Of a DNA stretch of 14,106 nt, positions 1-8,030 are shown one piece after another. The DNA is taken from positions 1 to 14,106 of the forward strand of contig MU634238.1 of NCBI GenBank assembly GCA_026770595.1, in the 5' to 3' direction. Below the pieces are notes generated by a model that saw only the letters and a list, made by a program, of their open reading frames with translations, did no database searches and was not told the origin of the DNA. Both the position numbers and the translations under genes were made by a program. Source of the stretch: Ochromonadaceae sp. CCMP2298. Its lineage: Eukaryota; Sar; Synurophyceae; Ochromonadales; Ochromonadaceae. Each line of letters opens with the position of its first letter. The first letter of the stretch is position 1.

Positions 1-2212
1 CCCTGCGTGCCCCCCCCAGGCCCCCTCTCAGCTCCCCCCCCAGGCGCGTATGTGTGCGCATTGGGGTAGCGGGGTCGAGAGACGAGGGGCGACGTGAGGC
101 CGGCTCTGTCCATGGCTGTCATCGAATTGCGCACCGACCAGCTGAGTCGATCCAGCGGCAAAGCACTCTTAGGAGCCCCCGTACCCCCCTCCGTAGGCGT
201 CTCCCCCACGATTCCCTGCAGCCTCGAGTACCTAAACTTCAGGTCCTCCAGCTGCTCGAAAAACTCCGCGTCGAAGGACCCGATCTCGGCCCGCAGGCGT
301 GCGTTCTCCCTCCCCAGGGCGGACAGGCGGTCTCCCTCCAGGGCACTGATCTCGCGGGTCTCCAGCTCGCCCGTGTTCGCGGTAGTAGCGTTAGCGCCAT
401 TGGTATTTGCGTGTGCGTTGGTTGTGTTGGTTGCCTCATTCTCCTTGCCGCGCGCGTCAGCGTCGGCACGGGGGTGGTGGGGGTAAGGACGGGGGTCGCT
501 CTTGTGCTCCGCGATGCCCTCGTGCGCGTGGGTGTGGGGGTGGGGGGAGACTGGTGATGAGTCGGACTCGGCCTGCTGTGGGGGCAGGAAGTTGGCGAAG
601 GGCTTGCGGGCTCCCCCTGCACCCCCTGCGCCCATATCGAACTCCTTCTCCTGCAGGATCAGGTCGTGCAAATCTGAGAGGTCGTCCACATTGTGCGCAG
701 ACAGACCCAGCACGTCAGAGGTGCGGTCAGCGCGGGGTTGGTAGGTGGCGGGGGCGGGGTCGAGGCGCTGCAGCAGCTGGGAGCGGATTGGCCCCGAGTC
801 CCCATACCCCCCATACCCTTCCCCGCTCTCCATCCCCTGCAGCGACAACCCCCCCAGTCTATCCTCCAACCCCCCAGTATCTGCCTGAGGACTCAGCGGT
901 GCGTAGGGGTAGTGCTGCTGGCGCGCAGGACCCTCGTAGCCGCCCTGCCTCTCGGGAGACAGCATCTGCCTATTGGTGGTGCCCTCGAACCACACGCCCG
1001 CATCCCCCAGCAAATCCCTGATGTTCACCTCCCCCTGCTCAGTGCCGTACTCCTTCAGGATCATCTAAGGGTGGGGGATAGAGTGGTGAGTCTGATGTCT
1101 GGGGGGATGGAGACACAGACGGAGACGGAGACAGACGGCACTGCATACTATATACAACACACTGCACACAGCATTCTACACAATGCACACTACACACAGT
1201 ACATATGCGTGTTTGCGTGTGTAGGGACTTACCATCTGGTCGGCCTTGCTAACGGGCAGCACCAGGTCGGTCTGCAGCACGCCAGTGAGGTCGGCGATGC
1301 CCGTGCAGTGCTGGGGTGGGACATGGGGGGGTGATGGAGTGAGGGGGATGATGGGGGAGGGAGTGTGTGCGGGTATGAGTGTGCGTGTGGGCGTAGTAGT
1401 GTGCGTGTGGTTTTATGTGTGTGGGTGTATATGGTATAGGGACTTGAAATAAGGCAGGTGCGAAGCATGTGCGTGGTCAGCGAGACAGGGGCACACATTA
1501 TACACATGGCACACATACATCACACACATATGGGCGCAGGGCCTACCTCGTCGGGGAGCACCAGGTCCGAAGGCAGCAGCAGCTCCCGCAGCTCCGCAGG
1601 GCTCATACGCACGTCCTCCATCTCTGCAGCGCGGTGATCGCATTTAGTGCAGAGTGTGCAGAGGAGAGGGGATGAGGGGATGAGGGGAGAGCAAAAAAGG
1701 GTACAGTAGAGGAGAGCAGAGAAGCGTAGAGCGTCGGTCAGCGCGTTCGTAACTAAAGTAAAACAACCACTCGACTCACTGAGCTTAATCTTGGCCAGCA
1801 GGATCACCAGGTGGTCGCGCACGGTGCTCTGCGCCTTGCTGCGAGAAGGGTCCAGAGAGAGAGACAGAGACGGAGCTGCGGGTGTGCTGGACTCCATGCG
1901 CGTCATATTCTCCATAAAGGTGGACGAGTCGAACTCCACCCTGCCCAAACCAACCCCCCGCACGCCTAGCCCCACCGAGGCGACCCCCTTGAGCGAGTCG
2001 TTCTCGATGGACCCACCGCCAGACGCACCCAGCTTGGAGCGCAGAGACTTGATGTCCGCGTCCAACTCCCTGTTTCGGGACTTGATGAACGACTCCAACT
2101 GGCGGGTCTCCGCATCCTGCAGGCTCTCCAGCAGCTTCAGCTCCTTCTCCTGCTGCTTGGAGCTCGACAGCCTGGCCTGCACCTGGGGCTTCCCCTTGCG
2201 CGCTTTCGACAT
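1..2212 (-). CDS. Coiled-coil protein with CEP290-like C-terminal motif (3'-partial, 4 exons)
   Basis: Exons on the minus strand are 2212–1780, 1623–1547, 1310–1233 and 1064–<1, with GT–AG introns of 156, 236 and 168 bases. They join in frame to at least 550 residues. No in-frame ATG lies upstream of 2212, so that start is firm. Residues about 16–62 are charged and heptad-like, a probable coiled coil. Residues about 125–215 have alternating short helices and stretches such as MSPAELRELL and GEVNIRDLL, which look like the second halves of EF-hands but lack calcium ligands. A long Pro/Gly/His/Asn/Thr-rich linker follows. Near residue 460 (about 225–310) comes a second coiled coil with FDAEFFEQLEDLKFRY, closely resembling the extreme C-terminus of CEP290, a protein of the ciliary transition zone. 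CEP290 is several times longer, so this is either a shortened relative or another centriole/flagellum protein sharing the motif. The frame is still open at the left edge. Confidence 0.72.
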
Positions 2213-2678
2213 ACTGCGCTCGTTACCTATTTGAGACACGCCAATGCCAACCGCCAGACAACGATCGTCCTGCGCAGACTTCCGGGAGGCACAACTGCTC
2301 GTCGGGGCACAACTTCGCCCTGCTGATGAGCAGCAACGGGAAGATCCTCCAACAAGTTCACTCCTCTCCACTGCGAAGACAACGGCTCTGCGGCAAAACC
2401 AAACCCCGTAACGGTAATACCGTTACGTTCAGAATAATTCTGTGCTTACCCCGGTAGCCGGGTAACTTACACGGTTCCTTCGTAATGCCTTTATCAGTTT
2501 ATTCATCTATCCAGCGATTCATCTACCTTCGTTACAACGAGGAGACATCCGCACACAGTGTACTGAAATCTGATAAGAGCCCTGTTCATATATTTTGTTG
2601 ATTTTCTGTTAATAAAATGCAAACGCGGACGTTCGTGGGAAAGTGATGCTATGTGTTCTGTGTTCGCATTTTGCGAAC
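2213..2678. promoter_or_regulatory. Intergenic region: promoter of the CEP290-like gene and 3' end of the DUF4239-like gene
   Basis: No gene is seen in these 466 bases. Both flanking genes are on the minus strand, so the region should hold the 3' end of the DUF4239-like transcript and the promoter of the CEP290-like gene. A minus-strand AATAAA at 2503–2498, about 180 bases after the stop at 2679, is a possible polyadenylation signal. A perfect palindrome lies at 2408–2426 and an imperfect hairpin at 2447–2464, both about 200 to 250 bases before the CEP290-like start. The upstream in-frame extension to 2371 has no ATG and is not needed for coding. Confidence 0.45.
2408..2426. promoter_or_regulatory. 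Perfect palindrome with GTAACGG arms
   Basis: GTAACGGTA and its reverse complement TACCGTTAC flank a single central A, giving 9-base arms with no mismatch. The arms contain AACGG, the core bound by many Myb-type regulators (family knowledge). The site lies 196 bases upstream of the CEP290-like ATG. Its use as a binding site is inference; as RNA the loop would be too small for a good hairpin, which favours a dimeric protein site. Confidence 0.4.
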
Positions 2679-3869
2679 CTACTTAGGGGGACTACTGCTA
2701 CTACTTGTCCTGACACCTTCTGGGAAGATGAGCCCGGACTCCTTCTTGTCCAGTATTTTCTGGTCGAAGTCGGGCGACCTGGTGCGCGTCATGTCAGACA
2801 GCAGGTCCTTCTCGATCTCGTTGCGGATTGTGAGCAGCTGCTCCACCGAGGCGGAGATGCAAAAGAAGCCGAATTTGAACGGCTTGGAGAGGTCGAAGCA
2901 CAGCAAAGCGGTGGAAGAGACGGCGCCCATGAGGAAGGCGAAGAGGATGCGCAGCTGCGTGTCGTCTAGGAACTTGAGTGTGTCTTGGTCTGTCTCTATC
3001 ATGAAGCAGGAGAGGATGGAGATGCCCAGGGATGAAATGACGGCCCAGTGGATAGTGGGGAACTCGCTCTGCAGAGAGGTCAGCCGCCTAGACCGGTGCA
3101 TGTTCAGGTCTGTTAGGAGGGTGATCACTGAGCCCACCAGTGTGGCGTCCACCTCTCCCTCCATGAGGTACATGTACCTGAGAAGCGTCTGCAGCTCGCT
3201 GTCCGAGGCACACAGCGCGTTCACGTCGTCCACTGGGTTGTTCTCCGCCACAATGCGCGTGTTGTATCTGTACAGTAATGACAGCACATTTCGGCTGTGC
3301 TGCGGGGTGGCCTTGCGGCACATGTGCATGAGGGTGGAGTGCATGGCGCGCAAAGAGCACGCTTCCTTGTTGATGCACTCGCGGATCACAGACTGCCGAT
3401 CGCGCAAAGCAGATATAGTGCCCGCTACCAGCGTCGCGAGTGTGATGGATATAGTGGGAACGACAATGCCGTTCACAGCGGGGGCCAGGATCTCTGCCTT
3501 GTACTGGCCTCCGTCCACCACTGCCCAGTTCTTCGCTCCCAGGTACAGAAACGCATCGTGCGCAGCCCCGGCCAGCGGGTCGAACAGCAGGAAGCCCAAG
3601 AAGGGGGCTATGAAAGGCATGAAGTATAGGAGGTACCCGTTCTCGCGAACCATGAGCTTTTTGTTGTACTCGTCGTCGCGAATAGCGTAGTTGGGGATGT
3701 CCGAGGGGTCCACGGATGAGGCGTGCAGCTTCGATACATAGGGCCGGCTGTCCGGGCGGAGGATCCTGCTGTGGAGGGCCCGCCGCTGCAGGAGTAGCGC
3801 TTGAGATCCATGCTCCATCAGTAGAGCTGCAAGCGCGACTCCGAATAACATACCGGTGTTCCCAAACAT
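2679..3869 (-). CDS. DUF4239/bestrophin-like membrane protein with bipartite plastid leader
   Basis: One uninterrupted frame encodes 396 residues; it is the only intronless gene here. The upstream in-frame extension to 3899 lacks an ATG, so the start at 3869 is used. Residues 5–24 form a hydrophobic signal peptide. Residues about 25–50 are rich in Arg, Ser, Leu and His and nearly free of acidic residues, like a transit peptide. Hydrophobic segments lie at about 79–99, 126–152, 272–291 and 305–325. The stretch RRLTSLQSEFPTIHW before segment 3 and LSKPFKFGFFCISAS after segment 4 fit the DUF4239 family of four-helix bestrophin-like proteins of plants, algae and bacteria. The family is thought to be anion-channel-like, but its function is poorly established. 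With this leader I infer a plastid membrane location, perhaps thylakoid or inner envelope. The Ser-rich C-terminal tail is probably unstructured. Confidence 0.82.
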   Translation of the reverse strand: MFGNTGMLFGVALAALLMEHGSQALLLQRRALHSRILRPDSRPYVSKLHASSVDPSDIPNYAIRDDEYNKKLMVRENGYLLYFMPFIAPFLGFLLFDPLAGAAHDAFLYLGAKNWAVVDGGQYKAEILAPAVNGIVVPTISITLATLVAGTISALRDRQSVIRECINKEACSLRAMHSTLMHMCRKATPQHSRNVLSLLYRYNTRIVAENNPVDDVNALCASDSELQTLLRYMYLMEGEVDATLVGSVITLLTDLNMHRSRRLTSLQSEFPTIHWAVISSLGISILSCFMIETDQDTLKFLDDTQLRILFAFLMGAVSSTALLCFDLSKPFKFGFFCISASVEQLLTIRNEIEKDLLSDMTRTRSPDFDQKILDKKESGLIFPEGVRTSSSSSPPK

Positions 3870-4403
3870 GGTTCTCCTCTGTTCGTTGTGTCGATGCAAT
3901 GGATCAGAAGGGCGCGCGAGGAAGAGGGAATGAACCCTGTTGCTCTGCTCTGCGCTCCCTTGCCTCCTGATTGACGGAGATGGAGAGGATCAGACTGAGA
4001 AGGGAGAGATTGTGGGGGCGGAGGTCAGGCAGAGGGATGAGAGAGGGAGGGTGGGGGGGAGGTGGTGCAATAAAATTTTGAGAGCGAAGGGTGGTTCACT
4101 TCGTGAAAAAATCGTGAAAATTGCGCCATTCTCTGTCAAAGTATTGGAGGTCGACGTCAATTGGGGATGTTCCCACACGCACGATGATCGTAACGGACGA
4201 AGTAACGGCCGGCGAATCCGCCGGCTCTGTGCGGCAAAACCTGGCAGGTTTGATGCTTGGAGAGCCGAGGAAAAGCTCCACACAACAGCAGCAGCTGCTG
4301 CAATGCAAGGGTGAGCGTCTTCCCTCAGAGTCGAAGCGCATCGGATTTGGAGCGTCTCGGAGCAGTCAGTCAGTCAGTCAGCCACAGGGCAGAGACAGTT
4401 CCA
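3870..4403. promoter_or_regulatory. Divergent promoter region of the DUF4239-like and STRAP genes
   Basis: These 534 bases separate two divergent starts and hold no convincing gene. Notable elements are two direct GTAACGG copies (4190–4196 and 4202–4208), a perfect 7-base inverted repeat GCCGGCG–AATC–CGCCGGC at 4208–4225, and a short CAGT tetranucleotide tract near 4363–4380, close to the STRAP start. The open frames across 4121–4582 shift relative to the STRAP exons and look fortuitous. The gap is short enough for shared regulation. Confidence 0.45.
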
Positions 4404-5728
4404 ATGAAGCACATCGTCTCGCGAGGACATACCAGGTAAAAGAGCGCTGCGACAGGCACGTCTCGCAGTGGCGAATAAAGTCTTACCTTTCCCGTCTTCC
4501 TACCCCTCAGGCCACTGACGGAGATCACTTTCGTGTCGGACGGACCGGATCACACATTTCTGGTCAGCTCAGCTCACGGTAAGAATCGCATGCACACTGC
4601 TTCTGCTCACAGCGGCCTGCTCACACCTCCCCACCTGCCCACCTGCCCACACTGCCTTGCAGACAAGTCGCCCCAGATTCGCAACGGCGAGACCGGGGAC
4701 TGGATCGGCACATTCCATGGACACAAGGGGGCTGTGTGGTCAGCCAAGGTTGACCCCCTCACTCGCACGCTGGCAGCTACTGCTTCTGGAGACTTCACGG
4801 CCAAGCTGTGGTGTGCCACGACGGCCAAGGAGCTGCACGAGTTCAAGCACAAGCACGTGGTGAAGAGTGTAGACTTCTCGATGGTATGTTCAGTGATCTG
4901 TGGCACTGAGTCATGTGAACATCTCTCTCTTGCTCTAACTCTCGCTCTCTTGCTCTCTCTCTCTCCCTCTCGCTCTGTTGCAACACCCGCCCAGGACTCA
5001 CTGCGCATCGGCACAGGCTGCCAGGATGGCCTGCTGCGCGTGTACGACACCTGCCAGCCCAGCGCCCCTCCCTCAGAGTTCAAAGTGGACTCCACTCCTG
5101 TAGTGGGCGTGTCGAAGATCGGTTGGTCCAAGGTGGACCAGGGGGTGGCCTTCGTGGCCAAGAAGAACGGCGTTGTGGAGAAGTGGGACACTCGGGTGGT
5201 CAGTAAGCTGCCAGTGAGCTCTATCACGATAGCGGGTGGGGAGTCAGTAATGGACTTCGAGCAGAGCGTGGGCTTGAATATGCTGGTAGTGGCTAGCGGC
5301 AAGAAGGTGTGCTCCTACACCCTGGACACGCTGCAGCTGCTGAGGGAGTACACCATGCCTGATAAGATGACCTTCAAGGAGGAGGGGGGCGTCTCGCTCA
5401 GCCCAGATGGGTCCAAGTTCATCGCGGTAAGCCTACTTCCGCACTGTGCTGGGTACTGGGTGCTGGGTACTGCGTGCTGGGTACCGGTATGCTTGTGGGT
5501 CTTGTCCTGACAATATCACCTTCCTCTCTCTTCACCTAGGGCGCTTCGGACCTCTGGCTGCGCGAGTTCGACGTGGCCAGTGGCGACGTACTGCGCACAT
5601 TCAAGGGGCACCATGGACCTATCCGCTGTGTGCGCTACCACCCAGGCGGAAACGTGGGCGCGAGCGGCTCTGAGGACGGCACCATTCGTCTGTGGGACCT
5701 TGCCTACGACCCCGAGGCCGCTGCATAG
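4404..5728 (+). CDS. STRAP: STRAP/UNRIP-type WD40 repeat protein (5 exons)
   Basis: Exons 4404–4435, 4511–4578, 4663–4883, 4995–5426 and 5540–5728 join to 313 residues; introns are 75, 84, 111 and 113 bases, all GT–AG. The N-terminus reads SRGHTRPL, then [18 protein letters not shown] at about residues 42–59, [27 protein letters not shown] and a final repeat [15 protein letters not shown]…[12 protein letters not shown] near 280–305. This is the order and wording of eukaryotic STRAP (serine–threonine kinase receptor-associated protein), a seven-bladed WD40 propeller. In animals it joins the SMN complex in snRNP assembly and also binds TGF-beta receptors. In a protist a scaffold role in RNP assembly or RNA regulation is the safer inference. 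The protein ends right after the last blade and lacks the acidic C-terminal tail of animal STRAP. The ATG is chosen because the first codons align with the family and the upstream frame has no ATG. Confidence 0.92.
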
Positions 5729-5873
5729 GGGGTGCGGGTTATTGGTATTGCACAATTGTAATATAAGCTGTCAGCATTCCGACCGGATTTCTTTCGCTTT
5801 AAAGTGTAGTTACAATCTCTCCATCTCTTAATCTCCATAGCCTATTAATGCAGGTTTGTGAGGGGAGCACAGT
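5729..5873. other. Convergent 3' gap between STRAP and ASADH genes
   Basis: This 145-base stretch lies between two stop codons facing each other. It must contain both transcript ends, so the 3' ends may overlap. I see no canonical AATAAA and no repeat. Confidence 0.4.
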
Positions 5874-7604
5874 CTACAGCAGAATCACCTTCTCTGCGAT
5901 GAGCACGGCGTTGAGCGCCGCCCCCCTAAGCAGCTGGTCTCCTGAGACGAACAAATCCAGCCCGCACTCGCCGAAAATCAGACTGTGGCGGATGCGCCCC
6001 ACCTCAACGTCGAACGAGTCTGTGGCCGTGAGAGGCATGGGGTAGGCATTGTTGGCCGTGTCGTCCACCAGCCTCACCCCCGGGGCGCCCTGCATCAGCT
6101 CTCTGGCGCGCGCTATGTCCACCGGCCGCTCTGTCTCGATCGTAATGGCTTCAGAGTGTGCGCGCAGGATGGGCACGCGCACGGCGGTGCAGGAGATCTT
6201 CATGTCAGCCTCGGTGAGTCCGAATATCTTCAACGTCTCCCAGGTCACCTAGAGATAAGATATATGTAAGATATAAGTTATAATATATAAGACGATAAAA
6301 TGTAAGATATCAGACCATAAGATATAAGATATAAGATATAAGATATAACATATAAGACCTGATGTAAGATATAAGATAAAAGACCATAAGGCATAAGAGA
6401 TGAACGATAAAAGACCATTATAAGTCAGGTATAATATATTAGGTATAATATATCAGGTATAATATATCAGACATAATATATGCAAGACCCACCTTCATCT
6501 CCTCCTTGGTGTACCCGTTCTCCTGCAGAGGATAGAGGACACAGGTGGAGGATGGAGGTTAAAGGATAGAGGATGGAAGATAAGTATAGAGGATAGAGGG
6601 TAGAGGATAGAGGATAGAGAACAGAAGGAAGAGGACAGAGGATAGGGGGAGGGAGACTGGTTAGATCGAACTTATACTATCAGCCAACAGGATACAGTAT
6701 TCAGGATACAGGACGCAGGAACACAGGGTGCAAGCGCAACGCTTCACCCTTAACACTTATATGGGAGGCGCACCTGGAATTTGTCTATGTGGGGGATGAG
6801 GTTGAAGGCTAGGGGGTGCGCGAAGACGGAGCAGGTGGGCGCCTCGCCCTTGAGCCGCGCAGCTGTGCCTGCAGTGAGCTCCTCCATGCCCTGTGGTTGT
6901 GGTGAAATGCAGTGGTGGGGATTAGGTGTTAGGATTTGGCGTTAGTGTTGAGTTAAGGCGTTATGACTGAGCGTTAGGGTTGAAGGTGCGATGGATGTGA
7001 GTGCTGACCTCCGCCCCGGCCCCGCTGGATGCCTGGTAGGTAGACATGATTAGCTTCTTGATGCCGTACTCCACGTGCAACGGCCACAGCACCACCGCCG
7101 CAATGGCAGTTGTACAGTTGGGGTTAGCGATCAGCTTTCCTTCCCTAAGCTTCTCAGGGTTGATCTCGGGGATCTATGGACAAGGGGGTTAGTGGCAAGT
7201 TAGTGGCACAGTAGAGACGCAGGGACGCAGGAGGGATGGGTGGAAGGGCAGGCACTCACCACTAGTGGGATCTCAGGCATGTACCGAAAGGCTGACGAGT
7301 TGTCGATCACAACAGGCCCGTCGCCCTCTGTCAACGCCTTGCCGTTTTCCAGTGCGAAGTCTCCAGACACGGCGAGGAAGATGAGCTGGCACTTTCTGGC
7401 CTCAGCGAGCGAGTACTCCTCCACGATGATGTCTCCGTACTCCGTCGCTATCACCTTTCCTGCCGACCGAGCAGAGGCATAGAGATGCAGCCTGGACAGC
7501 GGGAAGGACCTCTTGTACAGGCACTTGATCACTTCAATGCCCACTGCGCCCGTCGCACCCACGACGCCCACTTCATAGTTTGCACTAGCTACGTAACCAG
7601 ACAT
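5874..7604 (-). CDS. asd: Aspartate-semialdehyde dehydrogenase (5 exons)
   Basis: Exons on the minus strand are 7604–7260, 7173–7009, 6890–6774, 6522–6493 and 6248–5874, joined to 343 residues; the fourth exon is only 30 bases and all four introns are phase 0. The enzyme reduces aspartyl phosphate to aspartate semialdehyde with NADPH, the branch point to lysine, threonine and methionine. Residues about 10–20 carry the nucleotide-binding GATGAVG loop. NPNCTT holds the catalytic Cys (about residue 135), followed by [23 protein letters not shown] near 243–254 contains the substrate Arg and catalytic His, and [18 protein letters not shown] is the typical C-terminus. Length is normal for the bacterial-type family. 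Upstream in-frame sequence to 7721 begins with TTG and has no ATG, so the protein starts at MSGYVAS. No signal or transit peptide is visible, which suggests a cytosolic enzyme unless an unseen 5' exon exists. Confidence 0.94.
6249..6492 (-). repeat. ASADH intron 4 filled with AT-rich tandem repeats
   Basis: This 244-base intron is largely degenerate copies of ATATAAG/ATATCTT-type units (for example 6300–6370) and a second family with TATAATATATCAGG units around 6425–6480. The exons on both sides show no such bias. The repeats lie entirely between the GT and AG. Confidence 0.8.
6523..6773 (-). repeat. ASADH intron 3 with GAGGATA tandem repeats
   Basis: About 6527–6650 is made of imperfect AGAGGATAG units on the plus strand, purine-rich there and pyrimidine-rich in the transcript. 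Units begin within a few bases of the 3' splice site at 6523, so the repeat supplies the polypyrimidine tract. The rest of the intron (about 6650–6773) is not clearly repetitive. Confidence 0.75.
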
Positions 7605-8030
7605 GCTGCTCGGGTAATAAGGGACCTCGTCGCTCGCGCTCGCTTGCTGATGCCGAGAGTGAACTGCAGCACTGGTCGATCTGAAGACGCGCGACTGGGT
7701 GGGTATGTCTCTCGCCTCCAATCGACAAGGCCAACATCGTTGTACAATTGAACTGTTGAAAGTGCAGTGCTTGGGCGATAAAAAAAATAGGAGCTGGGAG
7801 GGATTTCCCAGGAGAGGTCATCGATATCGGCGTAACTTACGGCGGACCCTCACCTGCTCACAAAACCTGGGAACCCAAACAGCAAGAGAGGGAAGGTTCG
7901 GTGCTGTTCAGCTGTTGGGCAGTTGAGAGCATCCACTGACCGCTGTTCAGAACCGGAGTTGAGAGAAGACGCACCCCCAGCATCTTCAGGTCGACTAGCG
8001 TACTCTCGGCGTTAGCAAGGAGCGAGGAGT
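7605..8030. promoter_or_regulatory. Divergent promoter region of ASADH and sulfoquinovosidase genes
   Basis: These 426 bases hold no supported gene and separate two divergent starts, so the promoters probably overlap. A nearly symmetrical element, CGTAACTTACG, sits at 7831–7841. Its core GTAACTTAC occurs again at 2462–2470, upstream of the CEP290-like gene. Short open frames on both strands here lack family resemblance or an ATG in a useful frame. Confidence 0.4.

Noticed and set aside
54-1334. Several overlapping plus-strand frames at the left end
   Set aside because: They are rich in Arg, Gly and Cys, cross the introns of the minus-strand gene and show no domain; they reflect the GC-rich antisense.
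2213-2371. N-terminal extension of the CEP290-like protein
   Set aside because: The frame starts with GTG and contains no ATG before 2212.
2653-3690. Long plus-strand frame of 345 codons
   Set aside because: It lies opposite the DUF4239-like gene, whose product has clear membrane segments and family motifs; the plus-strand product has neither.
4607-5302. Minus-strand frame of 231 codons opposite STRAP
   Set aside because: The plus strand matches STRAP across all exons, and the minus frame spans introns without any family resemblance.
7605-7721. N-terminal extension of ASADH that could be a transit peptide
   Set aside because: The extension begins with TTG and has no ATG, so standard initiation cannot produce it without an unseen upstream exon.
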